The position numbers and the translations under genes are program-made. This document shows positions 1 to 7,930 of a DNA stretch of 64,000 bases, one piece after another (within the stretch, counting starts at the first letter, position 1; each line of letters begins with the position of its first letter). This DNA comes from Sulfitobacter sp. THAF37 (lineage in GTDB: Bacteria; Pseudomonadota; Alphaproteobacteria; Rhodobacterales; Rhodobacteraceae): positions 1,499,501 to 1,563,500 of the forward strand of contig NZ_CP045372.1 of assembly GCF_009363555.1 (NCBI RefSeq), given 5' to 3'. The notes under the pieces are model-generated. The model was not told the origin of the DNA. It searched no databases and worked only from the letters and a program-made list of their open reading frames with translations.

Positions 1-1316
1 CGCGCTACCGGTTCGAGCGTGGGATTGACCCGGCCTGGACGCCTTATGGCATTGAACATGCCACCCGGATGATCCTGGATCACGCGGGCGGAGAGGCTTC
101 CGAGGTTGTGGTGGCGGGGCAGATCCCCGACACCTCCCGCGCCTATCGGCTGGACGCGGCAAGGGTTCAGTCGCTGGTCGGCATGACCATTCCCGAAAGC
201 GACCAGCGCCAGACGCTGACCTCGCTGGGCTTCCGGCTGGAAGGGAACATGGCGCATGTGCCGTCCTGGCGGCCCGACGTTCAGGGAGAGGCGGACCTGG
301 TGGAAGAAGTGGCGCGCGTCGCCTCGCTGACCAAGCTGGAGGGGAGGCCACTGCCGCGCCTCACCGCTGGCGTCCCCCGCCCCGTTCTGTCGCCGATGCA
401 GCGCCGCATAGGGGGCGCGCGTCGGGCAACCGCCGCGCTGGGGTACAACGAATGCGTGAGCTACAGCTTTATTGATCAGGCCTCTGCCGCGCTGTTCGGC
501 GGCGGCACTGACGCGACGCGGCTGGAGAACCCGATTTCGTCGGACATGAGCCACATGCGCCCTGCGCTGCTGCCCGGCCTGCTGCAGGCGGCGGCGCGAA
601 ATCAGGCACGCGGCCAGGCAGATCTGGCGCTGTTCGAAGTTGGACCGGCCTTTCACGGGGGCGAACCCGGAGAGCAGACCGAGATCATCAGCGGTCTTCT
701 GATCGGTCGCACCGGCCCCAAGGATGTGCATGGCGCGTCACGGCCCGTGGATGTCTACGATGTCAAGGCGGATGCCGAAGCGGTGCTGGCGGCAATGGGT
801 GCGCCCGCCCGAGCGCAGATCATGCGCGGCGGGCCGGACTGGTGGCATCCGGGGCGCCACGGTATGATCTGCCTTGGCCCCAAGAAGGTGCTGGGCATCT
901 TTGGTGAGCTTCACCCCAGAGTGCTGTCTGCGATGGATGTGAAAGGACCGGCGATGGCCTTCACCCTTTGGCCCGGTGAAATCCCGCTGCCGCGAAGGGC
1001 CAGTGCGACCCGCGCCGCGCTGAAGATCAGCGATCTGCAGGCGGTGGAGCGTGATTTCGCCTTTGTCGTCGATGCCGGGGTTGAAGCGTTGACGCTGGTA
1101 AATGCGGCGCTGGGCGCGGACAAGGTGCTGATCGAGGATGTGCGCGTCTTCGACGAATTCATCGGCGGGTCACTGGGCGAGGGCAAGAAATCTCTGGCGA
1201 TCACGGTGCGGATGCAGCCCAGCGAGACGACGTTGAAAGATGCTGATATCGAAGCGGTCGGGGCAAAGGTGATCGAAAAAGTCACCAAGGCCACGGGCGG
1301 CGTTCTGCGCGGTTAA
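1..1316 (+). CDS. pheT: Phenylalanine--tRNA ligase beta subunit, 5'-truncated
   Basis: This is the C-terminal part of the beta chain of phenylalanyl-tRNA synthetase, which with the alpha chain charges tRNA-Phe in the cytoplasm. The reading frame is open from base 3 and begins RYRFERGIDP, a conserved PheT stretch, so the true start lies before the window. About 438 residues remain of a protein usually near 800. The B5-type domain comes first (around the SLVGMTIP segment), then the catalytic-core-like domain (NECVSYSFID, NPISSDMSHMRP) and the C-terminal ferredoxin-fold anticodon-binding domain (residues ~350-438, DLQAVERDFAFVVD). The next gene starts 9 bases later behind AAGGAGG, so the two are probably co-transcribed. 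The ATG at 69 is internal, not a start. The identification is secure. Confidence 0.97.
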   Translation, partial: RYRFERGIDPAWTPYGIEHATRMILDHAGGEASEVVVAGQIPDTSRAYRLDAARVQSLVGMTIPESDQRQTLTSLGFRLEGNMAHVPSWRPDVQGEADLVEEVARVASLTKLEGRPLPRLTAGVPRPVLSPMQRRIGGARRATAALGYNECVSYSFIDQASAALFGGGTDATRLENPISSDMSHMRPALLPGLLQAAARNQARGQADLALFEVGPAFHGGEPGEQTEIISGLLIGRTGPKDVHGASRPVDVYDVKADAEAVLAAMGAPARAQIMRGGPDWWHPGRHGMICLGPKKVLGIFGELHPRVLSAMDVKGPAMAFTLWPGEIPLPRRASATRAALKISDLQAVERDFAFVVDAGVEALTLVNAALGADKVLIEDVRVFDEFIGGSLGEGKKSLAITVRMQPSETTLKDADIEAVGAKVIEKVTKATGGVLRG

Positions 1317-1325
1317 GGAGGCAAC

Positions 1326-1772
1326 ATGCTCAGAGTTTATCTTTCCGGTGAAATCCACACCGACTGGCGCGAACAGATCATCGAAGGGGCCAGCGGCCTG
1401 GACGTCGTCTTTGACGGGCCTGTCACCGAACACGCCGCCAGCGACGATTGCGGTGTGGCGATCCTGGGGGCAGAGGCTGACAAGTTCTGGCACGACCGCA
1501 AGGGCGCGCAGATCAATGCCATCCGCACCCGCAAGGGGATTGCGGACGCGGATGTCGTGGTTGTGCGTTTCGGCGATCAGTACAAGCAATGGAACGCCGC
1601 CTTCGACGCGGGTTATGCCGCCGCATTGGGCAAGTCGCTGATTGTGCTGCACGGGCCGGATCACGCCCATGCCCTGAAGGAAGTCGATGCCGCGGCACTC
1701 GCGGTCGCCTCCGAACCGGCGCAGGTGGTGCAGATCCTGCGCTATGTCCTGACCGGTGTGCTTCCGGGCTGA
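1326..1772 (+). CDS. YtoQ family protein
   Basis: This 148-aa protein resembles the YtoQ family, whose fold is related to nucleoside 2-deoxyribosyltransferases; no reaction is established that I can name. The N-terminus (LRVYLSGEIHTDWR) and the DADVVVVRFGDQYKQWNAAFDAGYA region (residues ~78-100) are the recognisable family segments. The second resembles the part of deoxyribosyltransferase-like proteins that holds catalytic acidic residues. The start is well set by AAGGAGG eight bases upstream, directly after the pheT stop, which suggests read-through from pheT. There is no signal peptide or membrane segment, so it should be cytoplasmic. Family membership is fairly sure; function is unknown. 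Confidence 0.85.
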   Translation: MLRVYLSGEIHTDWREQIIEGASGLDVVFDGPVTEHAASDDCGVAILGAEADKFWHDRKGAQINAIRTRKGIADADVVVVRFGDQYKQWNAAFDAGYAAALGKSLIVLHGPDHAHALKEVDAAALAVASEPAQVVQILRYVLTGVLPG

Positions 1773-1804
1773 TTGACTGACGCCCCCAGCCCGGAGCGGT
1801 GGCG

Positions 1805-2503
1805 TCAGTCGCGCGGCGGCGTCACCAGCCCTTTTTGCACCGCCGGACGGGCCGTGAACCGATCAACGTAGTCGACCAGATTGCCGTGATCTTCCCAGCC
1901 CACGGCCTCTTTTGCGCCGTAGAAATCAAGCGCCCGCAGCCAGGGGGCGATTGCGATGTCGGCGATGGAGAAATCTCCGGCGATCCATTCCTTGCCCGCG
2001 AGTTCAAGGTTCAACACGTTCAGCAGGCGTTTGGCTTCGTCGATGTAGCGTTGCTGGGGGCGTTTGTCCTCCCATTCGGACCCGGCGAATTTGTAGAAGA
2101 AGCCGAGCTGTCCCAGCATCGGGCCAAGACCACCCATCTGGAACATAAGCCACTGGATCACATGGGCTTTTTCCGTGGCATCGGACCCCATCAACTGGCC
2201 TGACTTCTCCGCCAGGTAGATCAGGATGGCGCCGGATTCGAACAGGCCCACGGGCCTGCCGTCCGGCCCGTTCGGGTCGATGATCGCGGGGATCTTGTTG
2301 TTGGGGTTCAGCGACAGGAACTCCGGGCTTTTCACGTCGGCGTCCGACAGGGTGACTTTGTGCGCCTCGTAAGGAATGCCCATTTCCTCCAGCGCGATGG
2401 AGGCTTTGACCCCGTTCGGTGTCGGAAAGGAATAAAGCTGCAGCACGCTCGGGTCCTTGGGGGGCCACTTTTTGGTGATGGGGAAGGCTTCGAAAACTGA
2501 CAT
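1805..2503 (-). CDS. Glutathione S-transferase family protein (Nu/YghU-like)
   Basis: This is a 232-aa cytosolic glutathione transferase or thiol-disulfide oxidoreductase. The thioredoxin-like N-domain (residues ~20-105) has the cis-proline region NPNNKIPAI and the glutathione-contacting FESGAILIYLA. The helical C-domain (~110-225) includes WIAGDFSIADIAIAPW, the usual N-capping motif. The extended N-terminus and the TPNGVK stretch near residue 28 resemble the Nu-class YghU/YfcG enzymes, which reduce disulfides with glutathione, but the substrate cannot be read from sequence. It converges with the YtoQ gene and diverges from mscL. No linked regulator is visible. Confidence 0.9.
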   Translation of the reverse strand: MSVFEAFPITKKWPPKDPSVLQLYSFPTPNGVKASIALEEMGIPYEAHKVTLSDADVKSPEFLSLNPNNKIPAIIDPNGPDGRPVGLFESGAILIYLAEKSGQLMGSDATEKAHVIQWLMFQMGGLGPMLGQLGFFYKFAGSEWEDKRPQQRYIDEAKRLLNVLNLELAGKEWIAGDFSIADIAIAPWLRALDFYGAKEAVGWEDHGNLVDYVDRFTARPAVQKGLVTPPRD

Positions 2504-2648
2504 GGAGGGCTCCTTTGGTTTCGGGAACTAAGTTAGTGGCTTTTCCCCGCAGTAACAGACTTTCCCCTGTGCAAAGTTATGCTAACAAATGTGCAGTGCT
2601 GAACGGACCGAAAGCCGTCCGGGCATCTAATGGAGAGAGGGACATGTT

Positions 2649-3083
2649 GTGATTAACGAATTCAAGGACTTCATCGCCAAGGGCAATGTCATGGACATGG
2701 CCGTCGGTATCATCGTCGGCGCAGCCTTTACCGCCATCGTGACATCGCTGGTCGGCGATTTGATCAATCCGATCATCGGTCTGTTTACGGGCGGTGTGGA
2801 TTTCACCAACAACTATGCCGTGCTGGCCGGTGACGTACCTGCCGGTGCCTCGTTGGAAGCAGCGCGGGAGGCGGGGGCGTCTGTCTTTGCCTATGGCGCG
2901 TTCATCATGGCGGTCATCAACTTTCTGATCATCGCCTTTGTGGTGTTCATACTGGTCAAGATGGTCAACCGCGTCAAAGCTGCGGCGGAGAAGCCCGACG
3001 AGGTTGCGCCCGAAGTCTCTACCGGCCCGTCCGAGCTGGACGTTCTGCTGGAAATCCGTGACCAGCTTGCCAAGGGCAGGTGA
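2649..3083 (+). CDS. mscL: Large-conductance mechanosensitive channel MscL
   Basis: MscL forms a pentameric inner-membrane channel that opens under membrane tension and releases solutes on hypo-osmotic shock. The 144-aa protein starts [12 protein letters not shown], followed by TM1 (residues ~13-45, [18 protein letters not shown], the gate helix), a periplasmic loop, TM2 (~78-102) and a charged cytoplasmic C-terminal helix ([14 protein letters not shown]). Length is normal for the family. The start is GTG; an ATG five bases upstream in another frame runs straight into a stop. The GGAGAG upstream is rather far from the start. It appears monocistronic, with its own terminator. Confidence 0.97.
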   Translation: MINEFKDFIAKGNVMDMAVGIIVGAAFTAIVTSLVGDLINPIIGLFTGGVDFTNNYAVLAGDVPAGASLEAAREAGASVFAYGAFIMAVINFLIIAFVVFILVKMVNRVKAAAEKPDEVAPEVSTGPSELDVLLEIRDQLAKGR

Positions 3084-3103
3084 TCGGTTCCGCTGTCGGT
3101 CAA

Positions 3104-3126
3104 AGGCCCGCTTTGGCGGGTCTTTT
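3104..3126 (+). terminator. Rho-independent terminator of mscL
   Basis: The arms AGGCCCGC and GCGGGTCT form an 8-bp stem (one G-U pair) around a TTTG loop, followed by TTTT. It begins 20 bases after the mscL stop and also separates mscL from the convergent TetR gene. Confidence 0.8.
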
Positions 3127-3140
3127 CCGCTTGCGGCGTT

Positions 3141-3764
3141 TCAGGCGCGCTCGTCCGGGCTTGGCCCCAAGCCGAGGTACCCGCGCGCCAGCCGCCGGGT
3201 TCTGAGCATCAGCGCCTCCTGATCGGTCTCTCCTGCCATACCGGCGGCATCAATCATGCCGCGCAGCGCCGCCACGAGGTCGCGGGCCAGCAGATCGGCA
3301 TCCTGCAGCCCTGCCTGGGTCAGAAACGCCGCGACCCTTTGCAGAATGGCAGCATTCACGGCCTGTGTTTCCTCCTCCAGCGGGAGGAAGGCATCGGCAT
3401 GTTCCAGCATCCGGGCCAGTTTGGGCCAGCGCAGCTGATGGCCGACCGCGGCGCGCAGCAGCCGGTCCAGCGTTATGTGTACATCCTCGTCGGCCATGTC
3501 GCGGGTGGCTGCCGCTATATCCTCCAGCAGCTGACCGCGTTCGCGGCGTATGATCTCTGCCAGGATCGCCTCCTTTGACGGGAAGTATTGGTACAGCGTT
3601 CCGATGCTCACCCCCGCGACCTCTGCCATGCGATTGGTGTTTAGCCGGTCGAACCCCTCCGCCACCAGAATGCGAGCAGCCGCCTCCAGGATCGCGTCGT
3701 AGCTGACACGGGCGCGGGACTGGGTCGGTGTTTTTCGGGGGCTTATCCGCATGTCCAAGGCCAC
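3141..3764 (-). CDS. TetR/AcrR family transcriptional regulator
   Basis: This is a 207-aa one-component repressor-type regulator. The N-terminal TetR helix-turn-helix (residues ~17-63) is typical: ARVSYDAILEAAARILVAEGF, then VSIGTLYQYFPSKEAILAEI, which contains the recognition helix. The C-terminal half is a helical ligand-binding domain with no recognisable ligand. It diverges from the darcynin-like gene across 73 bp that hold an imperfect palindrome, the usual TetR arrangement, so it probably controls itself and that neighbour. The inducer is unknown. I am confident of the family, but target and ligand are inferred from position only. Confidence 0.92.
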   Translation of the reverse strand: MALDMRISPRKTPTQSRARVSYDAILEAAARILVAEGFDRLNTNRMAEVAGVSIGTLYQYFPSKEAILAEIIRRERGQLLEDIAAATRDMADEDVHITLDRLLRAAVGHQLRWPKLARMLEHADAFLPLEEETQAVNAAILQRVAAFLTQAGLQDADLLARDLVAALRGMIDAAGMAGETDQEALMLRTRRLARGYLGLGPSPDERA

Positions 3765-3788
3765 CTCGGGAAGCGAGTAGGAGAATGT

Positions 3789-3800
3789 GAGTGATCGCTC
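3789..3800. promoter_or_regulatory. Candidate TetR operator between divergent genes
   Basis: GAGTGATCGCTC is an inverted repeat that matches its own reverse complement at 10 of 12 positions. It sits in the 73-bp gap between the TetR gene and the darcynin-like gene, where an autoregulatory operator would be expected. There is no direct evidence of binding. Confidence 0.4.
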
Positions 3801-3837
3801 GTATTATGAACCGCAAGCAGAGGAAAAGGAATGACCG

Positions 3838-4179
3838 ATGAAATGGACCGTCTTTGTCAACATGCGCGCCACAGCGGCCTGGTTGCGACAGTCGCCCGAA
3901 GACCGCGACAGGATCGCTGCGGCATGCCTTGGCACGGCAATGGTGGACGACCGCGTGACCATGCGGTTCTACGATGCGGAAGCCTTCAGCGGCTATTGTT
4001 CCGACGTGGCCGTGTTCGAGGCGACCGATTTGCGGGCCTATTATTTCGTCATGGAGCGGTTGCGCAATACGGCACTTCTGTCAGTGCCCTACTTTGAAAT
4101 CATCTCCATCATCCCTGCCATGGAAAATGGGTTCCGGGAATTCCAGCGCGCCGAGAATGGTGTACGGCAAGCCGGGTGA
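3838..4179 (+). CDS. Darcynin family protein
   Basis: This 113-aa protein resembles the darcynin family, small proteins with no established biochemical role that I know of. The N-terminus KWTVFVNMRATAAWLRQSPEDR is the recognisable family signature, and the middle (VTMRFYDAEAFSGYCSDVAVFEATDL) looks like a ferredoxin-like alpha/beta fold similar to small stress-related or monooxygenase-like domains. The start at 3838 follows AAGGA with 7-base spacing; the ATG at 3831 is out of frame. It diverges from a TetR gene, its likely regulator. No signal peptide is visible. Family call is moderately sure; function is unknown. Confidence 0.75.
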   Translation: MKWTVFVNMRATAAWLRQSPEDRDRIAAACLGTAMVDDRVTMRFYDAEAFSGYCSDVAVFEATDLRAYYFVMERLRNTALLSVPYFEIISIIPAMENGFREFQRAENGVRQAG

Positions 4180-4293
4180 TCAGCGCGCCCGCGCCCCATG
4201 TCCGCGGTTCGGGCGCTGCCACCTCCTGCTGGCATACCGCAGCGTTCAGTGGCAACGCCGTAACACAAGGCCGGGGGTGAACGGCGTTTGACC

Positions 4294-5412
4294 TTATGCC
4301 TTCAGCGCAAGCCGGGGTGACAACACGTCGATCCCCAGCGCCTTGCCCACCGCATGATAGGTCAGCTTGCCCGCATGCACGTTCAACCCGTTCAGAAGAT
4401 GCTCGTCGTCCTCGCAGGCCTGACGCCAGCCCTTGTTCGCCAGCTCCAGCATGAACGGCATGGTGGCGTTGCCAAGCGCGATGGTCGAGGTTCGCGCAAC
4501 TGCGCCCGGCATGTTGGCCACGCAGTAGTGCATGATGCCGTCGACTTCATAGATCGGGTCCTGGTGCGTGGTGGCTTTCGACGTTTCAAAACAACCGCCC
4601 TGGTCGATCGCCACGTCCACCAGCGCGGCACCGGGTTTCAGCTCGGACAGCTGCGCGCGGGAAATCAGCTTGGGCGCCGCGGCACCGGGGATCAGGACCG
4701 CGCCGATGATCATGTCAGCCTGACGCGCAAGTTCCAGCGTATTCTGCGCCGAGGCATAGGCGGTCTTGAAGGTCCCGCCGAACACATCGTCCAGATAGCG
4801 CATCCGGGGCAGGGACCGGTCCAGCACGGTCACATCCGCGCCCATGCCCGCCGCGATCCGCGCCGCATGGGTGCCGACAACACCACCGCCGATAACCATG
4901 ACGCGGGCAGGGTTCACACCGGGCACACCGCCCATCAGCACGCCGCGCCCGCCGTTTGCCTTTTGCAGGGTCCACGCGCCGACCTGCGGTGCCAGACGTC
5001 CGGCAACCTCGGACATCGGCGCCAGCAGCGGCAGGCCGCCCATCCGGTCGGTCACGGTTTCATAGGCGATGCAGGTCGCGCCGGAGTCCATCAGGTCGCG
5101 GGTCTGCTCCGGATCGGGGGCAAGGTGAAGGTAGGTGAACAGCACCTGACCCTCGCGCAGCATCTTGCGCTCCACCGCCTGCGGTTCCTTGACCTTTACA
5201 ATCATCTCGGCAGTGGCAAAGATCTCCTCTGCCGTGCCGAGGATGCGCGCCCCCGCCGCCTCGTAATCGGCGTCCTCAAAGCCGGCGCCGACCCCCGCGC
5301 CGGTCTCGATCAGCACCTCGTGGCCAGCGTTGGCCGCTTCCAGCGCCGCCGAGGGCGTCAGCCCCACGCGGAATTCCTGCGGTTTGATCTCTTTCGGGCA
5401 GCCGATCTTCAT
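4294..5412 (-). CDS. ald: Alanine dehydrogenase
   Basis: Alanine dehydrogenase converts L-alanine, water and NAD+ to pyruvate, ammonia and NADH, linking amino-acid nitrogen to central carbon. The 372-aa protein starts KIGCPKEIKPQEFRVGLTP, the family N-terminus. The catalytic-domain segments VKVKEPQ (Lys near 74) and YLHLAPD (His near 96) are present, as is the Rossmann region VMVIGGGVVGTHAARIAAGMG (residues ~170-190) with the acidic end of the second strand in VLDRS. Length matches the hexameric family. It diverges from an Lrp/AsnC gene, the classic AldR arrangement, so alanine-responsive control is likely. Confidence 0.97.
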   Translation of the reverse strand: MKIGCPKEIKPQEFRVGLTPSAALEAANAGHEVLIETGAGVGAGFEDADYEAAGARILGTAEEIFATAEMIVKVKEPQAVERKMLREGQVLFTYLHLAPDPEQTRDLMDSGATCIAYETVTDRMGGLPLLAPMSEVAGRLAPQVGAWTLQKANGGRGVLMGGVPGVNPARVMVIGGGVVGTHAARIAAGMGADVTVLDRSLPRMRYLDDVFGGTFKTAYASAQNTLELARQADMIIGAVLIPGAAAPKLISRAQLSELKPGAALVDVAIDQGGCFETSKATTHQDPIYEVDGIMHYCVANMPGAVARTSTIALGNATMPFMLELANKGWRQACEDDEHLLNGLNVHAGKLTYHAVGKALGIDVLSPRLALKA

Positions 5413-5549
5413 ATTGATTCCCCCTGTGAAAATATTGCCCCATTTTTAGGCAGCCAAGGCGCAAAGGGACACGAATAACACTGGCGCCCGAGCGATCAAT
5501 CAGGATACTATTGCGCCAAATGGCCCTGAAACGCGAAGGGATTGCGCAG

Positions 5550-6008
5550 ATGACCCTGGATGAGTTGGATCGTCGTATCCTGCGAGCCCTTCAACGCAAC
5601 GGGCGGATGTCCAACGCAGAGTTGTCGGATGATGTGCATCTCTCCCCCTCCGCGTGCCACCGCCGGGTCCAGCGGATGGAACGGGCGGGCTACATCAGCG
5701 ATTACGTCGCACTCCTGGATCCCCGCAAGCTGGGCATGCCGACCGTCGTTTTCGTCGAGATCACGCTTCAGGGTCAGGCAGAGGACACGCTGGACGCCTT
5801 TGAGAAATCGGTCGCCCGGATCCCCGATGTGCTGGAGTGCCATCTGATGGCAGGGTCTGCCGACTATCTGCTCAAGGTCATTGCCGAGAACACAGAGGAT
5901 TTCGCGCGCATCCACCGCCAGCATCTTTCACGCCTGCCGGGCGTTCAGACCATGCAGTCCAGCTTTGCCCTGCGTACCGTCTGCAAAACCACCGCGCTGC
6001 CTGTCTGA
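5550..6008 (+). CDS. Lrp/AsnC family regulator, probable AldR
   Basis: This is a 152-aa Lrp/AsnC protein with an N-terminal winged HTH (TLDELDRRILRALQRNGRMSNAELSDDVHLSPSACHRRVQRM broken into residues ~2-45) and a C-terminal RAM domain (~65-150) that binds amino acids and drives oligomerisation. I chose the ATG at 5550 because GAAGGG lies 9 bases upstream and family members start just before the DELDRRIL motif; an upstream in-frame ATG at 5520 would add 10 residues. It diverges from ald and is therefore the probable alanine-sensing activator of that gene. The TauE gene follows directly. Confidence 0.92.
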   Translation: MTLDELDRRILRALQRNGRMSNAELSDDVHLSPSACHRRVQRMERAGYISDYVALLDPRKLGMPTVVFVEITLQGQAEDTLDAFEKSVARIPDVLECHLMAGSADYLLKVIAENTEDFARIHRQHLSRLPGVQTMQSSFALRTVCKTTALPV

Positions 6009-6755
6009 ATGCAGGTCGACCCCGCAATGGCTGTGCTGGTGGCCGCCGTGTTTCTGTTCGCTGGCACGATCAAGGGTGTGATCGGGCTGGGCCTGCCGAC
6101 GGTCGCCATGGGGATCATGGGCCAGTTCCTGCCGCCCACCACTGCACTGGCGATCATCGTGCTGCCGCTGCTGGTGTCGAATGTCTGGCAGGTGATCCGT
6201 GCCCGGGCGGGGCTGGCCACGCTGCGGCGATACTGGCTGCTGATGGCGCTGCTGGGCGGATCGCTCTGGGTGACGACGTTCTTCACCGCGTCGGTGTCGC
6301 CCGAATTCCTGCTGGGCGCCATCGGTACCGCCATCGTTGTCTTCGCAGCCTCGAACCTGCTGAGCACCCCGCCGCCGATCCCCGACCGCTGGGACCGGGC
6401 CGTACAGGCAATCGCGGGGATCAGCGCGGGCATACTGGGCGGCTTGACCGGCATATGGTCGCCGCCCTTCGTGACCTACCTGATTGCACGACGCACCGAC
6501 GCGGACGAATTCGTGCGCGCCTCGGGTCTCTTTATCCTGATCGGGGGCGTACCCCTTGCAATCGGCTTCTGGCAATCGGGCATCCTGAACGGCACCACCG
6601 CCCCGCTCTCCGCGGCGATGATCGTACCGACGCTGGCAGGTTTCACCCTGGGTGAGGTGCTGCGCCGCCGGATGAGCGCGCAGGCGTTTCGGCGCGTGTT
6701 CCTCTGGCTCTTTCTCCTGATGGGGCTGAACCTGCTGCGCCGTGCGGTGTTCTGA
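6009..6755 (+). CDS. Sulfite exporter TauE/SafE family membrane protein
   Basis: This 248-aa integral membrane protein of the TauE/SafE (DUF81) family probably exports small organic or sulfur-containing anions; the substrate is not identifiable. The first repeat has the family signature AGTIKGVIGLGLPTVAMGIMG (residues ~17-37), and I count about seven hydrophobic segments along the chain, including LLMALLGGSLWVTTFFTA and the C-terminal VFLWLFLLMGLNLLRR. The ATG follows the stop of the Lrp gene with no gap, so the two are translationally coupled and probably share a promoter. Co-location with ald may mean export of an alanine-derived or sulfonated compound, which is speculation. Confidence 0.85.
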   Translation: MQVDPAMAVLVAAVFLFAGTIKGVIGLGLPTVAMGIMGQFLPPTTALAIIVLPLLVSNVWQVIRARAGLATLRRYWLLMALLGGSLWVTTFFTASVSPEFLLGAIGTAIVVFAASNLLSTPPPIPDRWDRAVQAIAGISAGILGGLTGIWSPPFVTYLIARRTDADEFVRASGLFILIGGVPLAIGFWQSGILNGTTAPLSAAMIVPTLAGFTLGEVLRRRMSAQAFRRVFLWLFLLMGLNLLRRAVF

Positions 6756-6776
6756 CCGTTTCGCGATCGGGCGTCG

Positions 6777-6815
6777 GAAAAAGAAAAACCCCCGCAACGC
6801 AAGGCTACGGAGGTT
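6777..6815 (-). terminator. Rho-independent terminator of rpsU
   Basis: On the minus strand the arms AACCTCCGTA and TTGCGGGGGTT form a stem of about 10 bp (two G-U pairs), followed by TTTCTTTTTC. It lies just downstream of rpsU and separates it from the convergent TauE gene. Confidence 0.8.
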
Positions 6816-6841
6816 CCGATTTCCGGCATCGCGGGAATGAT

Positions 6842-7048
6842 TTACATCATGCCTTCGCGTTGCGCTTTTTTGCGTGCCAGCTTGCGGGCACGGCGGATCG
6901 CTTCAGCTTTCTCGCGCGCTTTTTTCTCGGACGGTTTCTCGAAATGCTGCTTGAGCTTCATTTCACGGAACACGCCTTCGCGCTGGAGCTTTTTCTTCAG
7001 AGCCCGGAGGGCCTGATCGACATTGTTGTCGCGAACACTAACCTGCAT
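6842..7048 (-). CDS. rpsU: 30S ribosomal protein S21
   Basis: S21 is a small basic protein of the 30S platform that helps start translation on natural mRNAs. The 68-aa chain ([20 protein letters not shown], then [17 protein letters not shown] and a Lys/Arg-rich tail) is a typical alphaproteobacterial S21. It has its own terminator and is divergent from the COQ9 gene, an arrangement familiar in Rhodobacteraceae. Confidence 0.97.
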   Translation of the reverse strand: MQVSVRDNNVDQALRALKKKLQREGVFREMKLKQHFEKPSEKKAREKAEAIRRARKLARKKAQREGMM

Positions 7049-7161
7049 GTGGTTGTCACCACCTTTCTAGGAAAAAGTTGCAAGGATTTGCAGGAAGTGG
7101 CCCTATATCAAGGCTGAGATCATTTGTCGAGTCCGACAATACCGCGTGACAGGAGGTCAAA

Positions 7162-7860
7162 ATGACAAAGACACCCCAGGATCCCAAGCTTATGCTGCTG
7201 GATGCGGCCCTGATGCATGTGCCGTTTGATGGTTGGTCGGAAATCACCTTCAAGGCCGCCATCGCCGACAGCGGCGTCGAACCCACGGTGGCGCGCGCAA
7301 TATGCCCGCGTGGCGCGGTCGATCTGGCCGTGGCATTTCACCGGCAAGGCGACGCCGCGATGGTCGATGCGCTGAAATCTGAAAATCTGCAGGACCTGCG
7401 TTTCCGCGATCGCATCGCCCGCGCGGTCCGCCTGCGGCTGGATGCGGTTCAGGACAAGGAACTCGTTCGGCGCGGCACAACGCTTTTTGCCCTGCCGCAA
7501 TACGCCCCCGACGGGGCCAGGCTGGTCTGGGAAACCTGCGATGCCATCTGGGACGCACTGGGCGACACGTCGGACGACGTGAACTGGTACACCAAGCGCG
7601 CCACCCTCAGCGGCGTCTATTCTTCGACCGTGCTTTACTGGCTGGGCGACGACAGCGAGGGTCACACCCGCACCTGGGAATTCCTGGACCGGCGCATCGA
7701 CAACGTCATGCAGATCGAAAAGCTCAAGGCGCAGGTGAACAACAGCCCGACACTGAGCAAGCTGATGGCGGGCCCGAACTGGGTCCTGAGCCACATAAAG
7801 GCGCCCACCAGGTTTCCCAGGGACGATCTGCCCGGTTCGTGGACCGTGCCGCGCGACTGA
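7162..7860 (+). CDS. COQ9 family protein (ubiquinone biosynthesis)
   Basis: COQ9 proteins have a TetR-like fold and bind lipids; in eukaryotes COQ9 assists the hydroxylase COQ7 in making ubiquinone, and alphaproteobacterial homologues are thought to do likewise. The 232-aa protein shows an N-terminal HTH-like segment (DGWSEITFKAAIADSGVEPTVA, residues ~20-45) and the family C-domain with YTKRATLSGVYSSTVLYWLGD (~140-160) and EFLDRRIDNVMQIEKLK (~172-190). AGGAGG lies 7 bases before the ATG. It stands alone between rpsU and bioM. The family call is firm, and the role in ubiquinone synthesis is by homology. Confidence 0.9.
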   Translation: MTKTPQDPKLMLLDAALMHVPFDGWSEITFKAAIADSGVEPTVARAICPRGAVDLAVAFHRQGDAAMVDALKSENLQDLRFRDRIARAVRLRLDAVQDKELVRRGTTLFALPQYAPDGARLVWETCDAIWDALGDTSDDVNWYTKRATLSGVYSSTVLYWLGDDSEGHTRTWEFLDRRIDNVMQIEKLKAQVNNSPTLSKLMAGPNWVLSHIKAPTRFPRDDLPGSWTVPRD

Positions 7861-7930
7861 CGGCGAGCCTTTACACTCCGGCCAGACGTGGTAGGCCAAG
7901 CTGCCTTGTCCAAGCCGGAGCCGCGCCTGC

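Noticed and set aside
7861-7930. BioR-type operator upstream of bioM
   Set aside because: I looked for a TTAT-N-ATAA-like palindrome and found none.
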